DNA of 64,000 bases from an uncultured Lachnospiraceae bacterium. Its GTDB lineage: Bacteria; Bacillota; Clostridia; Lachnospirales; Lachnospiraceae. The translations under genes were made by a program, and so were the position numbers. Under the pieces are notes generated by a model, which ran no database searches, had not been told where the DNA came from, and worked only from the letters and a program-made list of their open reading frames with translations. Below, piece by piece: positions 34,597 through 43,866 of this stretch. The stretch spans positions 1 through 64,000 of the forward strand of contig CANRFZ010000001.1 in the NCBI GenBank assembly GCA_947630025.1, in the 5' to 3' direction. Within the stretch, counting starts at the first letter, position 1. Each line of letters begins with the position of its first letter.

Positions 34597-35703
34597 CTAT
34601 AAAAAGGTGCCTGTCCGCGCGCTTTCCAAAACTTCCCATCTGCCGTAGCGTTTGCCGCTTTCACGGCGGATATAATTTTTATCCTGCAGCGATTTCATAA
34701 TGCGCTTGATTGTTGCGATTGATTTTCCGGTTGCTTCAACGAGTTCTTGCTGCTTCACTGATGGGTTCTTTGCAACCAATTCCAAAACTGCAAGTTCTTC
34801 TAAAGAACATTCCAAAGTATCAAATTGATACTTTGAGGCTTTAGGATTGATACTTTGGGAAGCGTTTTCATCCACAAAATCAACGTGCATATAGCGATTC
34901 TTCAATTCGTAGTTTGTGCCGAGCAGAAGATTCGCAAAAAACAATTCCAAAAATTTTGTGGTGGAATGAATACCTTTTTGTAAATCGTTATAGTTTGCCC
35001 GAACCAAAGCGTTGCGGAAATACCAAGAGTTTTCACAGAACGCATCGTTATTGACACGGAGCCCAAAGGTTTTCATATACTTAATCATAAACACGGCGGC
35101 GGCTCTTGTGTTGCCCTCGCCGAAAGGATGAATCTGCCAAATATCCGATGCGAATTTTGCAAGGTGTTTTACCGATGCTTCAACCGACAGTCCCTCATAG
35201 GAAAACCGTTTTTCGGTGGCAAAATCATAATCCAAGGTTTCCCTGATGCTATTAAAATCAGCGTAGATAACCGATTCGCCGTTCAGTATCCATTCTTTTT
35301 TGGAAATGTTATACTGACGGATTTTTCCGGCGTGGGCGAATACGCCCTCAAACAATCTGCAGTGAATGGTGATCCATTCGGCAGGAGAAAACTGAAACGC
35401 TCTTTCGCCCAAAATCTTGGTTATTCTTGCAGATACAATATCAGCTTCTTTGGTGTTGTCCTCAACCTCAGTACGGGCAGTTCTCTGCTCGTAATAGCTA
35501 TAAATACGCTTCTGAGCCTCATCGATGGTTATTTTACCCTCGATGTGGTCTTTTGCAGTATCCAGTAAATAATCAGAGGTTTTCAACCCGTCGACCGCCT
35601 GCAGGCCGATAGCCGTTTGCCATGCCCCGCTTTTTTCGGCTCTTTCAGGTTCGCCCTGTCTGATATATTCTTCCAGTTCAAATTGCCAATTCTGATCGGG
35701 CAT
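34597..35703 (-). CDS. Fic-family AMP-transferase with C-terminal HTH
   Basis: The 368-residue protein has the Fic core motif HPFGEGNTR at 192-200, with catalytic His192, and a C-terminal winged helix (LEELAVLELVAKNPSVKQQE, then TGKSIATIKRIMKSLQDKNY). The N-terminal helix with DHIEGKITIDEA resembles the inhibitory helix region, although the usual Ser/Thr is a Lys here. Fic enzymes transfer AMP to target hydroxyls; the target is unknown. GC content is lower than its neighbours, so it may be a recent arrival in this locus. It is on the same strand as ylmC. Confidence 0.85.
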   Translation of the reverse strand: MPDQNWQFELEEYIRQGEPERAEKSGAWQTAIGLQAVDGLKTSDYLLDTAKDHIEGKITIDEAQKRIYSYYEQRTARTEVEDNTKEADIVSARITKILGERAFQFSPAEWITIHCRLFEGVFAHAGKIRQYNISKKEWILNGESVIYADFNSIRETLDYDFATEKRFSYEGLSVEASVKHLAKFASDIWQIHPFGEGNTRAAAVFMIKYMKTFGLRVNNDAFCENSWYFRNALVRANYNDLQKGIHSTTKFLELFFANLLLGTNYELKNRYMHVDFVDENASQSINPKASKYQFDTLECSLEELAVLELVAKNPSVKQQELVEATGKSIATIKRIMKSLQDKNYIRRESGKRYGRWEVLESARTGTFL

Positions 35704-35749
35704 ATTGGCACCTCATTTCATTATCCTAATTTTTCAAATTCGTCCGCGC

Positions 35750-36502
35750 TTACTTTTCCTCCACCAGTTCAGAGTAGATATAGCCTACCGTGCCGTCCTC
35801 CAGAAAGATCTCATACCACTGTCCGTCTTCCACTTTGTCCACGTATTCATATTCTTCGCCGGCCTTGGCCACTTTGAGCACGTTGGAGTCGGAAGTGTCC
35901 GGATTGTCGCGCACATTGGCATTCTTCAGAACGACGAGCATCGTCTTGCCCGCCTGCGCCTCGTCCGTTTCCGCGCCGTCTTCCGTCTGGTCGCCGTCCT
36001 CCAGCTTCTGTTCCTGCTCGGCCTTGATCTTGCCGTAATCCGGCTGCACGTATTCCCTATACATACGGTAGCCGAGCAGGGCCACCACCGCCAGCACCGC
36101 GATGCCGACCACCACGGTCATGACCGTCAGAAAATCGACGCCGCCTTCTCTGCCGTCGTCCTCATACGGTTCGTCCTCATAGTCATCCTCCGCATACCGG
36201 TCATCCTCGTACCGGTCGTCCTCATACAACTCCTCCGCATACCGGTTGTCCGCACGCCGCTTCCGCGCCTGTCCGGTCGCCTGTGCCCTGTACTCGGGAA
36301 CCGCCGCACTCCGGCGGACCGCAGCGTCTCCCGCGCCGTCCGTTCCGGCCACCGGGCAGCCGCATTTATGGCAGAAAGCCGTGCCTTCGCGCAGTACGGT
36401 CCCGCACTGGGGACATCTTTTATCTCTGATTGCTTTGGCGCCGCATTTGGGACAGAACTGATCCGTGTCCAGCATCTGTGCGCCACAGTTTGTGCATAAC
36501 AT
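35750..36502 (-). CDS. zinc-ribbon, single-pass membrane, SH3b protein
   Basis: About 250 residues. The N-terminus has two zinc-ribbon-like Cys pairs (CTNCGAQMLDTDQFCPKCG and RCPQCGTVLREGTAFCHKCG). A low-complexity Arg/Asp/Tyr segment and a membrane helix (about 135-155) follow, then a C-terminal SH3b domain (LVVLKNANVRDNPDTSDSNV, WYEIFLEDGTVGYIYSEL). The ribbons would be inside and the SH3b outside. A sensor or envelope-linked role is possible but unknown. The ATG at 36502 has GGAGGAGAG upstream. Confidence 0.75.
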   Translation of the reverse strand: MLCTNCGAQMLDTDQFCPKCGAKAIRDKRCPQCGTVLREGTAFCHKCGCPVAGTDGAGDAAVRRSAAVPEYRAQATGQARKRRADNRYAEELYEDDRYEDDRYAEDDYEDEPYEDDGREGGVDFLTVMTVVVGIAVLAVVALLGYRMYREYVQPDYGKIKAEQEQKLEDGDQTEDGAETDEAQAGKTMLVVLKNANVRDNPDTSDSNVLKVAKAGEEYEYVDKVEDGQWYEIFLEDGTVGYIYSELVEEK

Positions 36503-36658
36503 ACTCTCCTCCGTTCCGGCAGGCCGTAAACCGCCGCCACAGCGGGCGGCAGAAACCGCGCCTACCCGCACCTTAGTATCAATGATAGTTCTATCTTATA
36601 ATGTACCAAATATTCTTCCGTTTGTAAAATGGTATGGAATTTTTTCCCTGAAAAAAAA

Positions 36659-36688
36659 TGAATAATTCCATCGGAAGCGTACATCCTT
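36659..36688 (+). promoter_or_regulatory. possible sigma-G promoter before sigG
   Basis: TGAATA (36659-36664) and CATCCTT (36682-36688) are separated by 17 bases. The -35 equals and the -10 partly matches the sigma-G consensus (TGAATA, CATACTA), 50 bases before the sigG start. It would allow autoregulation. This is a weak match and an inference. Confidence 0.35.
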
Positions 36689-36738
36689 TTTAACAGGCAT
36701 TGAAATCAATTGCAATCACAGTAAAGGACGGACACGAC

Positions 36739-37518
36739 ATGGCACAGGGCAAGGTAGAAATCTGCGGCGTCAACACTTCCAAGCTGCCGCTTCTGAAAAA
36801 CGCCGAGAAGGAGGAACTGTTCCGGCGCATCGGCGACGGCGACAAAGACGCCCGCAGGGAATACATCAACGGCAATCTGCGCCTTGTGCTAAGCGTAATC
36901 AAGCGCTTCCACTCCAGCAGCGAAAACGTGGACGATCTGTTCCAGATCGGCTGCATCGGCCTGATCAAAGCGATCGACAACTTCGACTCCTCACTAAACG
37001 TCAAATTTAGTACTTATGCCGTGCCGATGATCGTGGGCGAGATCCGCCGCTACCTGCGCGATACCACTTCGATACGTGTCTCCCGCTCGTTAAAGGACAC
37101 CGCCTACAAAGCGATCTACGCCAGAGAACACCTGACACGCAGAAACGCCAAGGAGCCCACCGTCACGGAGATCGCAGAAGAAATCGGCATTTCCAAGGAG
37201 GAGATCGTCTACGCGCTGGACGCCATCCAGTCTCCCATGAGCCTGTACGAGCCGGTTTACACGGACGGCGGCGATACGCTCTATGTCATGGATCAGATCA
37301 GCGACAAAAAGAACCGCGAAGAAAACTGGGTGGAGCAGATCTCCCTGAGCGAAGCCATGAAAAAACTGGATCAGCGGGAATACGAGATTATCACGATGCG
37401 CTTTTTTGAAGGAAAGACGCAGATGGAAGTGGCCAACCGGATTGGCATCTCTCAGGCGCAGGTCTCGCGTCTGGAAAAAAACGCCCTGAAGACAATGCGC
37501 CTGTACCTGACCGCATAA
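36739..37518 (+). CDS. sigG: RNA polymerase sigma-G, late forespore
   Basis: The 259-residue sigma factor directs late forespore gene expression. It starts MAQGKVEICGVNTSKLPLLK, nearly the same as B. subtilis SigG (KVEICGVDTSKLP). Region 2 is FQIGCIGLIKAIDNFDSSLN and KFSTYAVPMIVGEIRRYLRD; region 4 ends TQMEVANRIGISQAQVSRLE. The longer frame from a TTG at 36700 is not needed. It lies on the opposite strand to sigE and converges with the HD-GYP regulator gene, unlike the spoIIGA-sigE-sigG operon of Bacillus. Confidence 0.95.
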   Translation: MAQGKVEICGVNTSKLPLLKNAEKEELFRRIGDGDKDARREYINGNLRLVLSVIKRFHSSSENVDDLFQIGCIGLIKAIDNFDSSLNVKFSTYAVPMIVGEIRRYLRDTTSIRVSRSLKDTAYKAIYAREHLTRRNAKEPTVTEIAEEIGISKEEIVYALDAIQSPMSLYEPVYTDGGDTLYVMDQISDKKNREENWVEQISLSEAMKKLDQREYEIITMRFFEGKTQMEVANRIGISQAQVSRLEKNALKTMRLYLTA

Positions 37519-37538
37519 GACGGACAGACCGCGGAAAG

Positions 37539-39530
37539 CTAAAATTCCGCAACGTCATAGGTGAGGGTGATGTCCTTATCCCCGTACAGTTTAAAATAAT
37601 TCTGGATGATACGATCCGTGGCGACGCGGATATTCTGCTTCTCCGTGCCCATGAGCACCACCAGGAACTGCGAGCTGCTATATCTGGTTCCCACGTCCAC
37701 GCCCCGCAGCGATTTGCAGATCGCCTGCTCCATGCACTGCATCGCGATCTCCATACGTTCCAGCTTGACTTCGCTGCCGTCGGAGGAAAACAACGTAAAC
37801 AACAGAAGCTGCGTCTCTTGGCTGCTCCGCTCCGAAAAACGGCTCATAAAGTCGTAGATATGGCTGAACTCGGAATAATCGATGCGGAACGCGCCCTGAT
37901 GCCCCTCGCGCTGGCGCACCAGCTCGACGATCGTCTCCAGATCGTTCTTGGACTGTTCGGGCGTCCGCACCAGCTCCGCACTGTGATAGAAGCCGTAGTG
38001 GATCGCTTCATTCTGTTTCACATGGTACAACGCCTTGTCCGCGCGCTGATACAACTCGTCGAACTCGTACCCGTCCACGCCGGACAGACTGATACCGACG
38101 GACAGGGAAACTTCTTTCAGGATATCCACATCCTGCTGCTTCTTTGCAAAGGCGTCCAGAATCTTCTCCACCTTTGCGACGGCCTCCTTCTGGCTTTTCA
38201 TGCCCTCAGCGAAACATAAAAACTCGTCGCCGCCGGTTCTGCAGACGATATCCTGACTGCACACGTCGCGCAGCACGTCCGCCGTCATTTTCAGGGCATA
38301 GTCGCCCGCCAGATGCCCGTGTGTCTGATTGATTTTCTTAAAGTTGTCCAGATCGATGATCAGCATACAACCGCCCATGGCGCGCAGCGCCGCGGCGATT
38401 TCGTACTCGCCCTTGCGCTTGCTCAAAACGCCGGTCAGATAATCCAGAGAAGCCTCCAGCACACTCTCGTTGCTCATCACAGTGCCGACGATCTTCTCGC
38501 TGTCAAAGATCGGCAGCGCCATGTCTTCCTCGTGCATCCGCTGCTTCTCCAGCGCCCCTTCCTTGATCAGCTCCAGGAAAATATCCACCAGCTCCGGGTC
38601 CCATTGGCTGCCCTTGCCTTTTTCCAGCTCCTTCATCACGATGTCGTTGTCCAGACGGCGTCTGTATACGCGGTTGCTGGTCATGGCGTCGTAGGAATCC
38701 ACCAGCGCGATCACCCGCGCGATCAGCGGGATCGATTCCGCCTTTAAGCCCTCGGGATATCCCTTGCCGTCGTAACGCTCATGATGGTATTTTGCCCCCA
38801 CGTCCACATTGGGGAACATCTTGAAGTCCTTCAGAATCTCCGCGCCCATGATGGTGTGGTTCTTGATCAGCCCGAACTCCAGATCCGTCAGCTTAAACGG
38901 CTTGTTTAACACCGCGTCGGGCACGCCGATCTTGCCTACGTCATGCAGCATCGCGACATAATAAGTATTCTGAATCTCCTCCTCGGACCAGCCGAGGCGC
39001 TGCGCCATCAGCTCCGAGTAGGCGGCCACGCGCATGGAATGGCCCTTCGTATAATCGTCCTTCGCATCCACCGTATTGGCCACCGTCATGATCGCCTGAA
39101 TGGTGATGCGCTCCATCTCTCTTGTCTTTTCGTCCAGACGGCGCTGCAGATCCTTACGGTAGCCGTCCAGCTCCAGCGTGCTGATGATGCGGCTCATCAT
39201 GATCTGCGGTTCAAACGGTTTCGAGATAAAATCGCAGGCGCCCATGCGGAAACACTTCACCTCGGTGTCCGAGCTCCTGTCCGCCGTCAGGAAAATCACG
39301 GGAATCCTGCTCCACTTGGGATCGGCCTGCAGGGTGCGCATCACTTCAAAGCCGTCGATCTCCGGCATATTGATGTCCAGAAGAATCAGATCCGGCGTGT
39401 GCCTCTCCAAATATTTATAAGCCTGTTTTCCGGAATTGACGGCCACTGCCTTGTAACTGTCCGACAATAAATTCTGTGCCGTGGATAAAGATAATCTGTC
39501 GTCATCGACAATTAAGATTATTTTTTTCAT
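37539..39530 (-). CDS. response regulator with HD-GYP and GGDEF domains
   Basis: The 663-residue protein has a REC domain (ILIVDDDRL, LLDINMPEIDGF with the phospho-Asp, and TAD/Lys near residue 105), an HD-GYP-like domain (HSMRVAAYSELMAQRLGW, LHDVGKIGVPDAVLNKP, and GAKYHHERYDGKGYP), then a GGDEF domain (CRTGGDEFLCFAEG). This pairs c-di-GMP breakdown and synthesis modules in one protein. It lies directly between sigE and sigG, 78 bases after the sigE stop, but its own ribosome binding site suggests it is separately regulated. The tail after GGDEF (about 100 residues) is not recognised. Confidence 0.9.
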   Translation of the reverse strand: MKKIILIVDDDRLSLSTAQNLLSDSYKAVAVNSGKQAYKYLERHTPDLILLDINMPEIDGFEVMRTLQADPKWSRIPVIFLTADRSSDTEVKCFRMGACDFISKPFEPQIMMSRIISTLELDGYRKDLQRRLDEKTREMERITIQAIMTVANTVDAKDDYTKGHSMRVAAYSELMAQRLGWSEEEIQNTYYVAMLHDVGKIGVPDAVLNKPFKLTDLEFGLIKNHTIMGAEILKDFKMFPNVDVGAKYHHERYDGKGYPEGLKAESIPLIARVIALVDSYDAMTSNRVYRRRLDNDIVMKELEKGKGSQWDPELVDIFLELIKEGALEKQRMHEEDMALPIFDSEKIVGTVMSNESVLEASLDYLTGVLSKRKGEYEIAAALRAMGGCMLIIDLDNFKKINQTHGHLAGDYALKMTADVLRDVCSQDIVCRTGGDEFLCFAEGMKSQKEAVAKVEKILDAFAKKQQDVDILKEVSLSVGISLSGVDGYEFDELYQRADKALYHVKQNEAIHYGFYHSAELVRTPEQSKNDLETIVELVRQREGHQGAFRIDYSEFSHIYDFMSRFSERSSQETQLLLFTLFSSDGSEVKLERMEIAMQCMEQAICKSLRGVDVGTRYSSSQFLVVLMGTEKQNIRVATDRIIQNYFKLYGDKDITLTYDVAEF

Positions 39531-39608
39531 TTGCCGCTCCCCATATGCCTGCCCGCAGGCAGTCGTAACCTTACCCTTTTATCATCTTATCATTATCCGG
39601 CATAAAAA

Positions 39609-40349
39609 TCAATTGTCTTTGCTCATCTCCTTCTTAAGCCGCCGCATAATCTTTTTTTCCAGCCGTGAGATGTAAGACTGCGATATGCCCAGCAGTTCGG
39701 CTACCTCCTTCTGCGTCATCTCCTTGCCGTCGGCGTTTCCCAGACCGAAGCGCAGCCGTATAATCGTCTGCTCCCGCTCCGACAGTTTGGCGATGGCCTT
39801 GACTAAAAGCCTGCGCTCCACCTCGTTCTCCAGATCCTTGTAGATCACGTCCTCGTCCGTTCCCAGAATATCCGACAATAGCAGCTCGTTGCCGTCCCAG
39901 TCCACGTTGAGCGGCTCGTCGATGGAGACTTCCATCTTGTGCTTACTGTTTCTTCTCAGGTACATTAAGATTTCATTCTCAATGCACCGCGACGCATAGG
40001 TCGCCAGCTTGATGTTTTTGTCCGGGTTAAAAGTATTGATCGACTTGATCAGCCCGATCGTTCCGATGGAAATCAGATCCTCCACTCCCACGCCCGTGTT
40101 GTCAAATTTTTTGGCGATATAGACGACCAGCCTCAGATTGTGCTCGATCAGGATCGACTTGGCCTCGTCCCCATACTCTGTCCCCAGATCGCTTATGATC
40201 TCGTTCTCCTTCTCGCTCTCCAGCGGCGGCGGCAGCACCTCCGTGCCGCCTATGTAATGGATGTCGCCCTGCCTGGACATCAGGAGCCTCGTATTTTTCT
40301 GTATCATCTTAAATTGAATTTTACCCGGAACTGCCACTTTTAATATCAT
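39609..40349 (-). CDS. sigE: RNA polymerase sigma-E, early mother cell
   Basis: About 246 residues. The N-terminal segment before [17 protein letters not shown] is the pro-sequence, removed by SpoIIGA. Region 2 reads [20 protein letters not shown], and region 4 ends [25 protein letters not shown] lies six bases before ATG 40349; the frame also opens at 40361. Repeat A fills the gap to spoIIGA and abuts the start. It controls early mother-cell genes. Confidence 0.95.
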   Translation of the reverse strand: MILKVAVPGKIQFKMIQKNTRLLMSRQGDIHYIGGTEVLPPPLESEKENEIISDLGTEYGDEAKSILIEHNLRLVVYIAKKFDNTGVGVEDLISIGTIGLIKSINTFNPDKNIKLATYASRCIENEILMYLRRNSKHKMEVSIDEPLNVDWDGNELLLSDILGTDEDVIYKDLENEVERRLLVKAIAKLSEREQTIIRLRFGLGNADGKEMTQKEVAELLGISQSYISRLEKKIMRRLKKEMSKDN

Positions 40350-40361
40350 CTTACTCTCCAT

Positions 40362-40505
40362 TCCGGAGCGTTTACGCGATGCGGCAAAAAGTAAATTCCT
40401 TCGGAATTAACTTTGCCATCAGGGAATTTGTGACGCCCCTGCACAAATTCCCGAACGAACAAAGTTCGTTCTGTGAAACAATCAGCACATCAGTGTGATT
40501 TTTTC
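40362..40505. repeat. dispersed repeat family A, copy 2 (between spoIIGA and sigE)
   Basis: This copy fills almost the whole 158-base gap between the spoIIGA stop and the sigE start and matches 32441-32583 along its length. Its last bases also overlap the ribosome binding region of sigE. It separates two genes that are often tightly coupled. Confidence 0.85.
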
Positions 40506-40507
40506 GC

Positions 40508-41320
40508 CTATTCCTCCAATAGCCGGGGGTTCAGTATCATCTGGTAGGCGCTGCCTTCCGGGATACCCGTATTACAAACCGCGACAATGACGTTTTCCTT
40601 TCTGCTATCCTGCCCGTCACGCTCGATGACGACCTCCGGCAGTTCATAAGCGTTCAGAACGCCCCTGTCCCTGCCGACGCTGCGATACGGAATCACATGA
40701 TATTTCTCAGGCCGGAACGCGGAGCGCATCCGTGCCGCCGCCTCCCCGCCGACGAGACTCACCGGCGCGCCGCTTATGGGATCGGCCAGATGGTTGCCCG
40801 TATCGACGAGGGCTCGTATCCTGATCTTTTGCCCCAGTGCGGGCACGTAGATCTCCACATATCGCAGGCAGTTGTCACGCCGTCTGAGCACTGCGGAGAG
40901 CAGCCGCCCCAGCACCGTGTAGGAAACGCAGCCCGCCGCCAGCAGGATTGCCAGCCCCAGCCGCTCATTCACAACCGATCTGAGCCGGTTCAGAATCCAT
41001 ATCATCATGCTTCCCCAGAAAAAGCCGCAGGCCGCCAGCACCAGACTTGCCCGTGCCAGCTTCCGTCCGCGGCGTATCCGAAAGACGAAGCGCAGCATAC
41101 CCACACTGACCAAAACGGCGCTCAGCAGAAAGCGCATCCCCAGCGTTCCCGCCGGTACAGCGGCGGCCATGCAGCTCACCGCCGCACCCGCAGCCGCCCC
41201 CGCCAGAATCCTCCCATGCGTGGCAGTACATGAAAGAATCTTGCCGGTCAGCGTCAGCAGGCACAGATTGCCCGCCGCCAGCAGGACGAAAACACTGTCT
41301 ATGTATAATTTGTAATACAC
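40508..41320 (-). CDS. spoIIGA: sigma-E processing peptidase SpoIIGA
   Basis: The product of about 270 residues is the membrane aspartic peptidase that cleaves pro-sigma-E. It has five hydrophobic segments in the N-terminal half and, in the C-terminal half, RALVDTGNHLADPISGAPV, the single Asp active site (DTG). I choose the GTG at 41320 (VYYKLYIDSVF), because GGAGG lies six bases before it; a longer frame starts at 41344. It sits before sigE as in Bacillus. Confidence 0.9.
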   Translation of the reverse strand: MYYKLYIDSVFVLLAAGNLCLLTLTGKILSCTATHGRILAGAAAGAAVSCMAAAVPAGTLGMRFLLSAVLVSVGMLRFVFRIRRGRKLARASLVLAACGFFWGSMMIWILNRLRSVVNERLGLAILLAAGCVSYTVLGRLLSAVLRRRDNCLRYVEIYVPALGQKIRIRALVDTGNHLADPISGAPVSLVGGEAAARMRSAFRPEKYHVIPYRSVGRDRGVLNAYELPEVVIERDGQDSRKENVIVAVCNTGIPEGSAYQMILNPRLLEE

Positions 41321-41414
41321 CGTCCACCTCCGTGCTTCTGTCATTATAGTGGATTGCCGCCGCTTTTTTTGTCGGAATCGGGGTTTGCATTTGCTTTTTT
41401 TGCAGACAGATCAC

Positions 41415-41446
41415 AACAAAAAACCACAGGATTCGCTCCTGTGGTT
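41415..41446 (-). terminator. terminator after ftsZ operon
   Basis: On the minus strand AACCACAGGA and TCCTGTGGTT form a 10-bp stem with a 5-base loop, followed by a TTTTTT run, about 170 bases beyond the ftsZ stop. Confidence 0.85.
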
Positions 41447-41515
41447 ATATATACTATATTCTTTGATGTCAATAACATAAACTATTACAAGGGAACCCCG
41501 CAGGGGTTCTTTCGA

Positions 41516-41615
41516 GTTAATTGCGAAGCAATTTACTCATGTTAATTGCGAAGCAATTTACTCATGTTAATTGCGAAGCAATTTACTCATGTTAATTGCA
41601 TAGCAATTTACTCAT
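41516..41615. repeat. four tandem 25-bp units after ftsZ (repeat family B)
   Basis: Four copies of GTTAATTGCGAAGCAATTTA plus CTCAT lie head to tail, the last with one change. Each unit has an AATTGC-GAA-GCAATT hairpin. A GGAACCCC/GGGGTTC hairpin precedes them at about 41,492-41,509. The block begins three bases past the ftsZ stop. A single unit in reverse orientation occurs at 55366-55390, also beside a hairpin. Confidence 0.92.
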
Positions 41616-41618
41616 ATG

Positions 41619-42842
41619 CTACTTGCTTCTGAGGAAATCCGGAATCTTTAAAGATTTTTCCTCCACGGAACTCTTGATATCGGTGGTTCTGTTGATGCCG
41701 CCGATGGTCTTGAGCTGGGAAGCTCCCGCCTGGCCGCCTGCGCCCGCCGCACCGGACTGCCGCAGTCCGCCGCCGGAGACGGTGAAATTGCCGAGCCCCG
41801 CCCCGGGTGTCGTGCCGAGGGTGGATTTGCCCTGCAGCGACGTGGGGGTTATGTATCCGGCCTTAAAGCCGAGTCCGCCCGGCTGCTTCGCTTTCTCCTC
41901 AATCCCCGTAGCGATAATCGTAATATTGCACGTATCCGTCATGCTGGCGTCGTACATCGCGCCGAATATGATGTTGACGTCGTTGCCGGTCAGATCCTGC
42001 ACGTAGCTGGCCGCGTCGTTGGCGTCCGCCAGCGAGATATCCCCCGACACATTGATGATGACGTGCGTCGCGCCGGAGATCGTCGTCTCCAGCAGAGGGC
42101 TCTCCACCGCCATCTTGACGGCTTCGCTCGCCTTGTCCTCGCCTTTGCCGGTGCCGATACCGATATGGGCCACACCCTTGTCCTTCATAACGGTCTGCAC
42201 ATCGGCGAAATCCAGATTGATCACCGACGGCACGTTGATCAGATCCGTGATGCCCTGTACCGCCTGCTGCAGCACTTCGTCCGCTTTCTTCAGCGCGTCC
42301 GGCATGGTTGTCCGCCTGTCAACGATCTCCAATAGCTTATCGTTGGGAATGACGATAAGCGTGTCCACATTGTCTTTAATCTTCTCAATGCCTGCCAGCG
42401 CGTTGGTCATGCGCGCCTTGGCCTCAAACCGGAACGGCTTCGTGACGACGCCTACCGTCAGGATGCCCATATCCTTGGCGAGCTTGGCCACCACGGGCGC
42501 CGCGCCCGTACCCGTGCCGCCGCCCATGCCGCAGGTGACGAACACCATGTCCGCGCCTCTGAGGGCAGCCGCCACCTCGTCGGAACTCTCCTCGGCAGCT
42601 TTCTCGCCGATCTCCGGCTTCGCGCCTGCGCCGAGCCCTTTGGTCAGCTTCTCTCCGATCTGCAAAAGCGTGGGCGCCTTACACAACTGCAGCGCCTGTT
42701 TATCCGTGTTGATGCCGATAAACTCCACACCGTCTATTTCTTCGTCTATCATTCTATTTACAGCATTGTTTCCGGCGCCGCCGACACCTACGACAATGAT
42801 CTTGGCAGCGGATTCTGCGTCATTTGACTTAATCTCAAGCAA
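41619..42842 (-). CDS. ftsZ: cell division protein FtsZ
   Basis: About 407 residues. FtsZ polymerises into the Z ring, with GTPase motifs [16 protein letters not shown] (T1), [20 protein letters not shown] (G-box) and the T7-loop region [16 protein letters not shown] variable Gly/Ala-rich linker ([12 protein letters not shown]) and the conserved C-terminal peptide KIPDFLRSK follow. The likely start is the TTG 42842 ([10 protein letters not shown]), because AGGAGG lies seven bases upstream; a longer frame starts at 42869. It is the last gene of the dcw operon and is followed by repeat family B. Confidence 0.97.
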   Translation of the reverse strand: MLEIKSNDAESAAKIIVVGVGGAGNNAVNRMIDEEIDGVEFIGINTDKQALQLCKAPTLLQIGEKLTKGLGAGAKPEIGEKAAEESSDEVAAALRGADMVFVTCGMGGGTGTGAAPVVAKLAKDMGILTVGVVTKPFRFEAKARMTNALAGIEKIKDNVDTLIVIPNDKLLEIVDRRTTMPDALKKADEVLQQAVQGITDLINVPSVINLDFADVQTVMKDKGVAHIGIGTGKGEDKASEAVKMAVESPLLETTISGATHVIINVSGDISLADANDAASYVQDLTGNDVNIIFGAMYDASMTDTCNITIIATGIEEKAKQPGGLGFKAGYITPTSLQGKSTLGTTPGAGLGNFTVSGGGLRQSGAAGAGGQAGASQLKTIGGINRTTDIKSSVEEKSLKIPDFLRSK

Positions 42843-42988
42843 GGTGATTCCTCCTTCTGTTTTCCCCATAAACCCTCATAGAATATCATATAATTATTTT
42901 TCCAAATTCGCAACCCATTTTTTTGGATTTTATTCCGAAATCCGCAAAATGACCGCAGGACGCGGTTTCAGACGGTATCGGGCCCGCG

Positions 42989-43825
42989 TCAGTCCTCCTC
43001 GAACGTGTAAGTCTTGGCATCCTCGTTGTATTCCCGCATATCCAGCACGCCCTTCTTGCCCGTCAGGTCGGGCAGGATGTATTGCAGCTTCATGATTTTT
43101 TCGTCTATGTAGCCGTCGTTGCCCAGAGCGACGCGCGCGTCCCCAAATAATAGCGTCACCTGATAGTCGGCGTCAAAATAGATCCGGTCCGCGGACAGGG
43201 AATATTTGGCAAGCTGCTGGGTGATATTGAGAATCTCGGTGAAAATATCCGGGTTGTCCACCGGGAGCGCCTCGTGCAGAATGACATGGTCGAACCGCAG
43301 GCCCGTCACCTGCGGAATGCCCTCGGTCTTCTCCATGGAAGTCTCCACGACGATGCCGTCCTTATCAAAATACACATACTGCCCCAGATAGGACACATAA
43401 CCGGCCAGCGCCTTTTCATACACGGTGATGCGGACGGTATCTCTCGCCTCGATGGAGACGTCCATCGCCTCGATGAACGGGATGCCCTCGATGCTCTTAT
43501 CCTTGTACTTTAACGACAGAAACAGCGAGTTGTGGCCGAATCTGCCGTCCATCACCATATCCATGATCTGTTCGTTGGTATAATGGACATTCCCCTCCAC
43601 ATACACTGTTGTGATGGTATAGTTCGCCACGATATACAGATAGGCGCCGATAGCAGCCGCGAGCAGGACCAGAAATACGGCGGACAGGATCAGAAACCGT
43701 TTGCCCCTGCCGAAGCGCAGCTTCTCCCCGCGTCCGCCTCTCCCAGGCTCCGGCAGGTCGTTGTTTCTGACGAGCCGCAAATGCGTATTTCTTCTTTTTA
43801 CCGTTCTTCTGTCAGCCATCAGCAA
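42989..43825 (-). CDS. ftsQ: cell division protein FtsQ/DivIB
   Basis: The 278-residue product has a basic cytoplasmic start (RRTVKRRNTHLRLV), one membrane helix (RFLILSAVFLVLLAAAIGAY) and a POTRA domain (YTITTVYVEGNVHYTNEQIM), then the larger beta domain. It joins the divisome and links FtsL and FtsB-like partners. It sits 41 bases after murA and 146 bases before ftsZ, a usual position. Confidence 0.9.
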   Translation of the reverse strand: MLMADRRTVKRRNTHLRLVRNNDLPEPGRGGRGEKLRFGRGKRFLILSAVFLVLLAAAIGAYLYIVANYTITTVYVEGNVHYTNEQIMDMVMDGRFGHNSLFLSLKYKDKSIEGIPFIEAMDVSIEARDTVRITVYEKALAGYVSYLGQYVYFDKDGIVVETSMEKTEGIPQVTGLRFDHVILHEALPVDNPDIFTEILNITQQLAKYSLSADRIYFDADYQVTLLFGDARVALGNDGYIDEKIMKLQYILPDLTGKKGVLDMREYNEDAKTYTFEED

Positions 43826-43866
43826 ACAACCTCTTAGCGCGCGGCGCGCAAGCCGCAGGAAACCGC

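Noticed and set aside
41516-41615. CRISPR-like array after ftsZ
   Set aside because: Units are directly adjacent without spacers, and no cas genes are present. The 11-bp and 17-bp arrays were rejected for the same reason.
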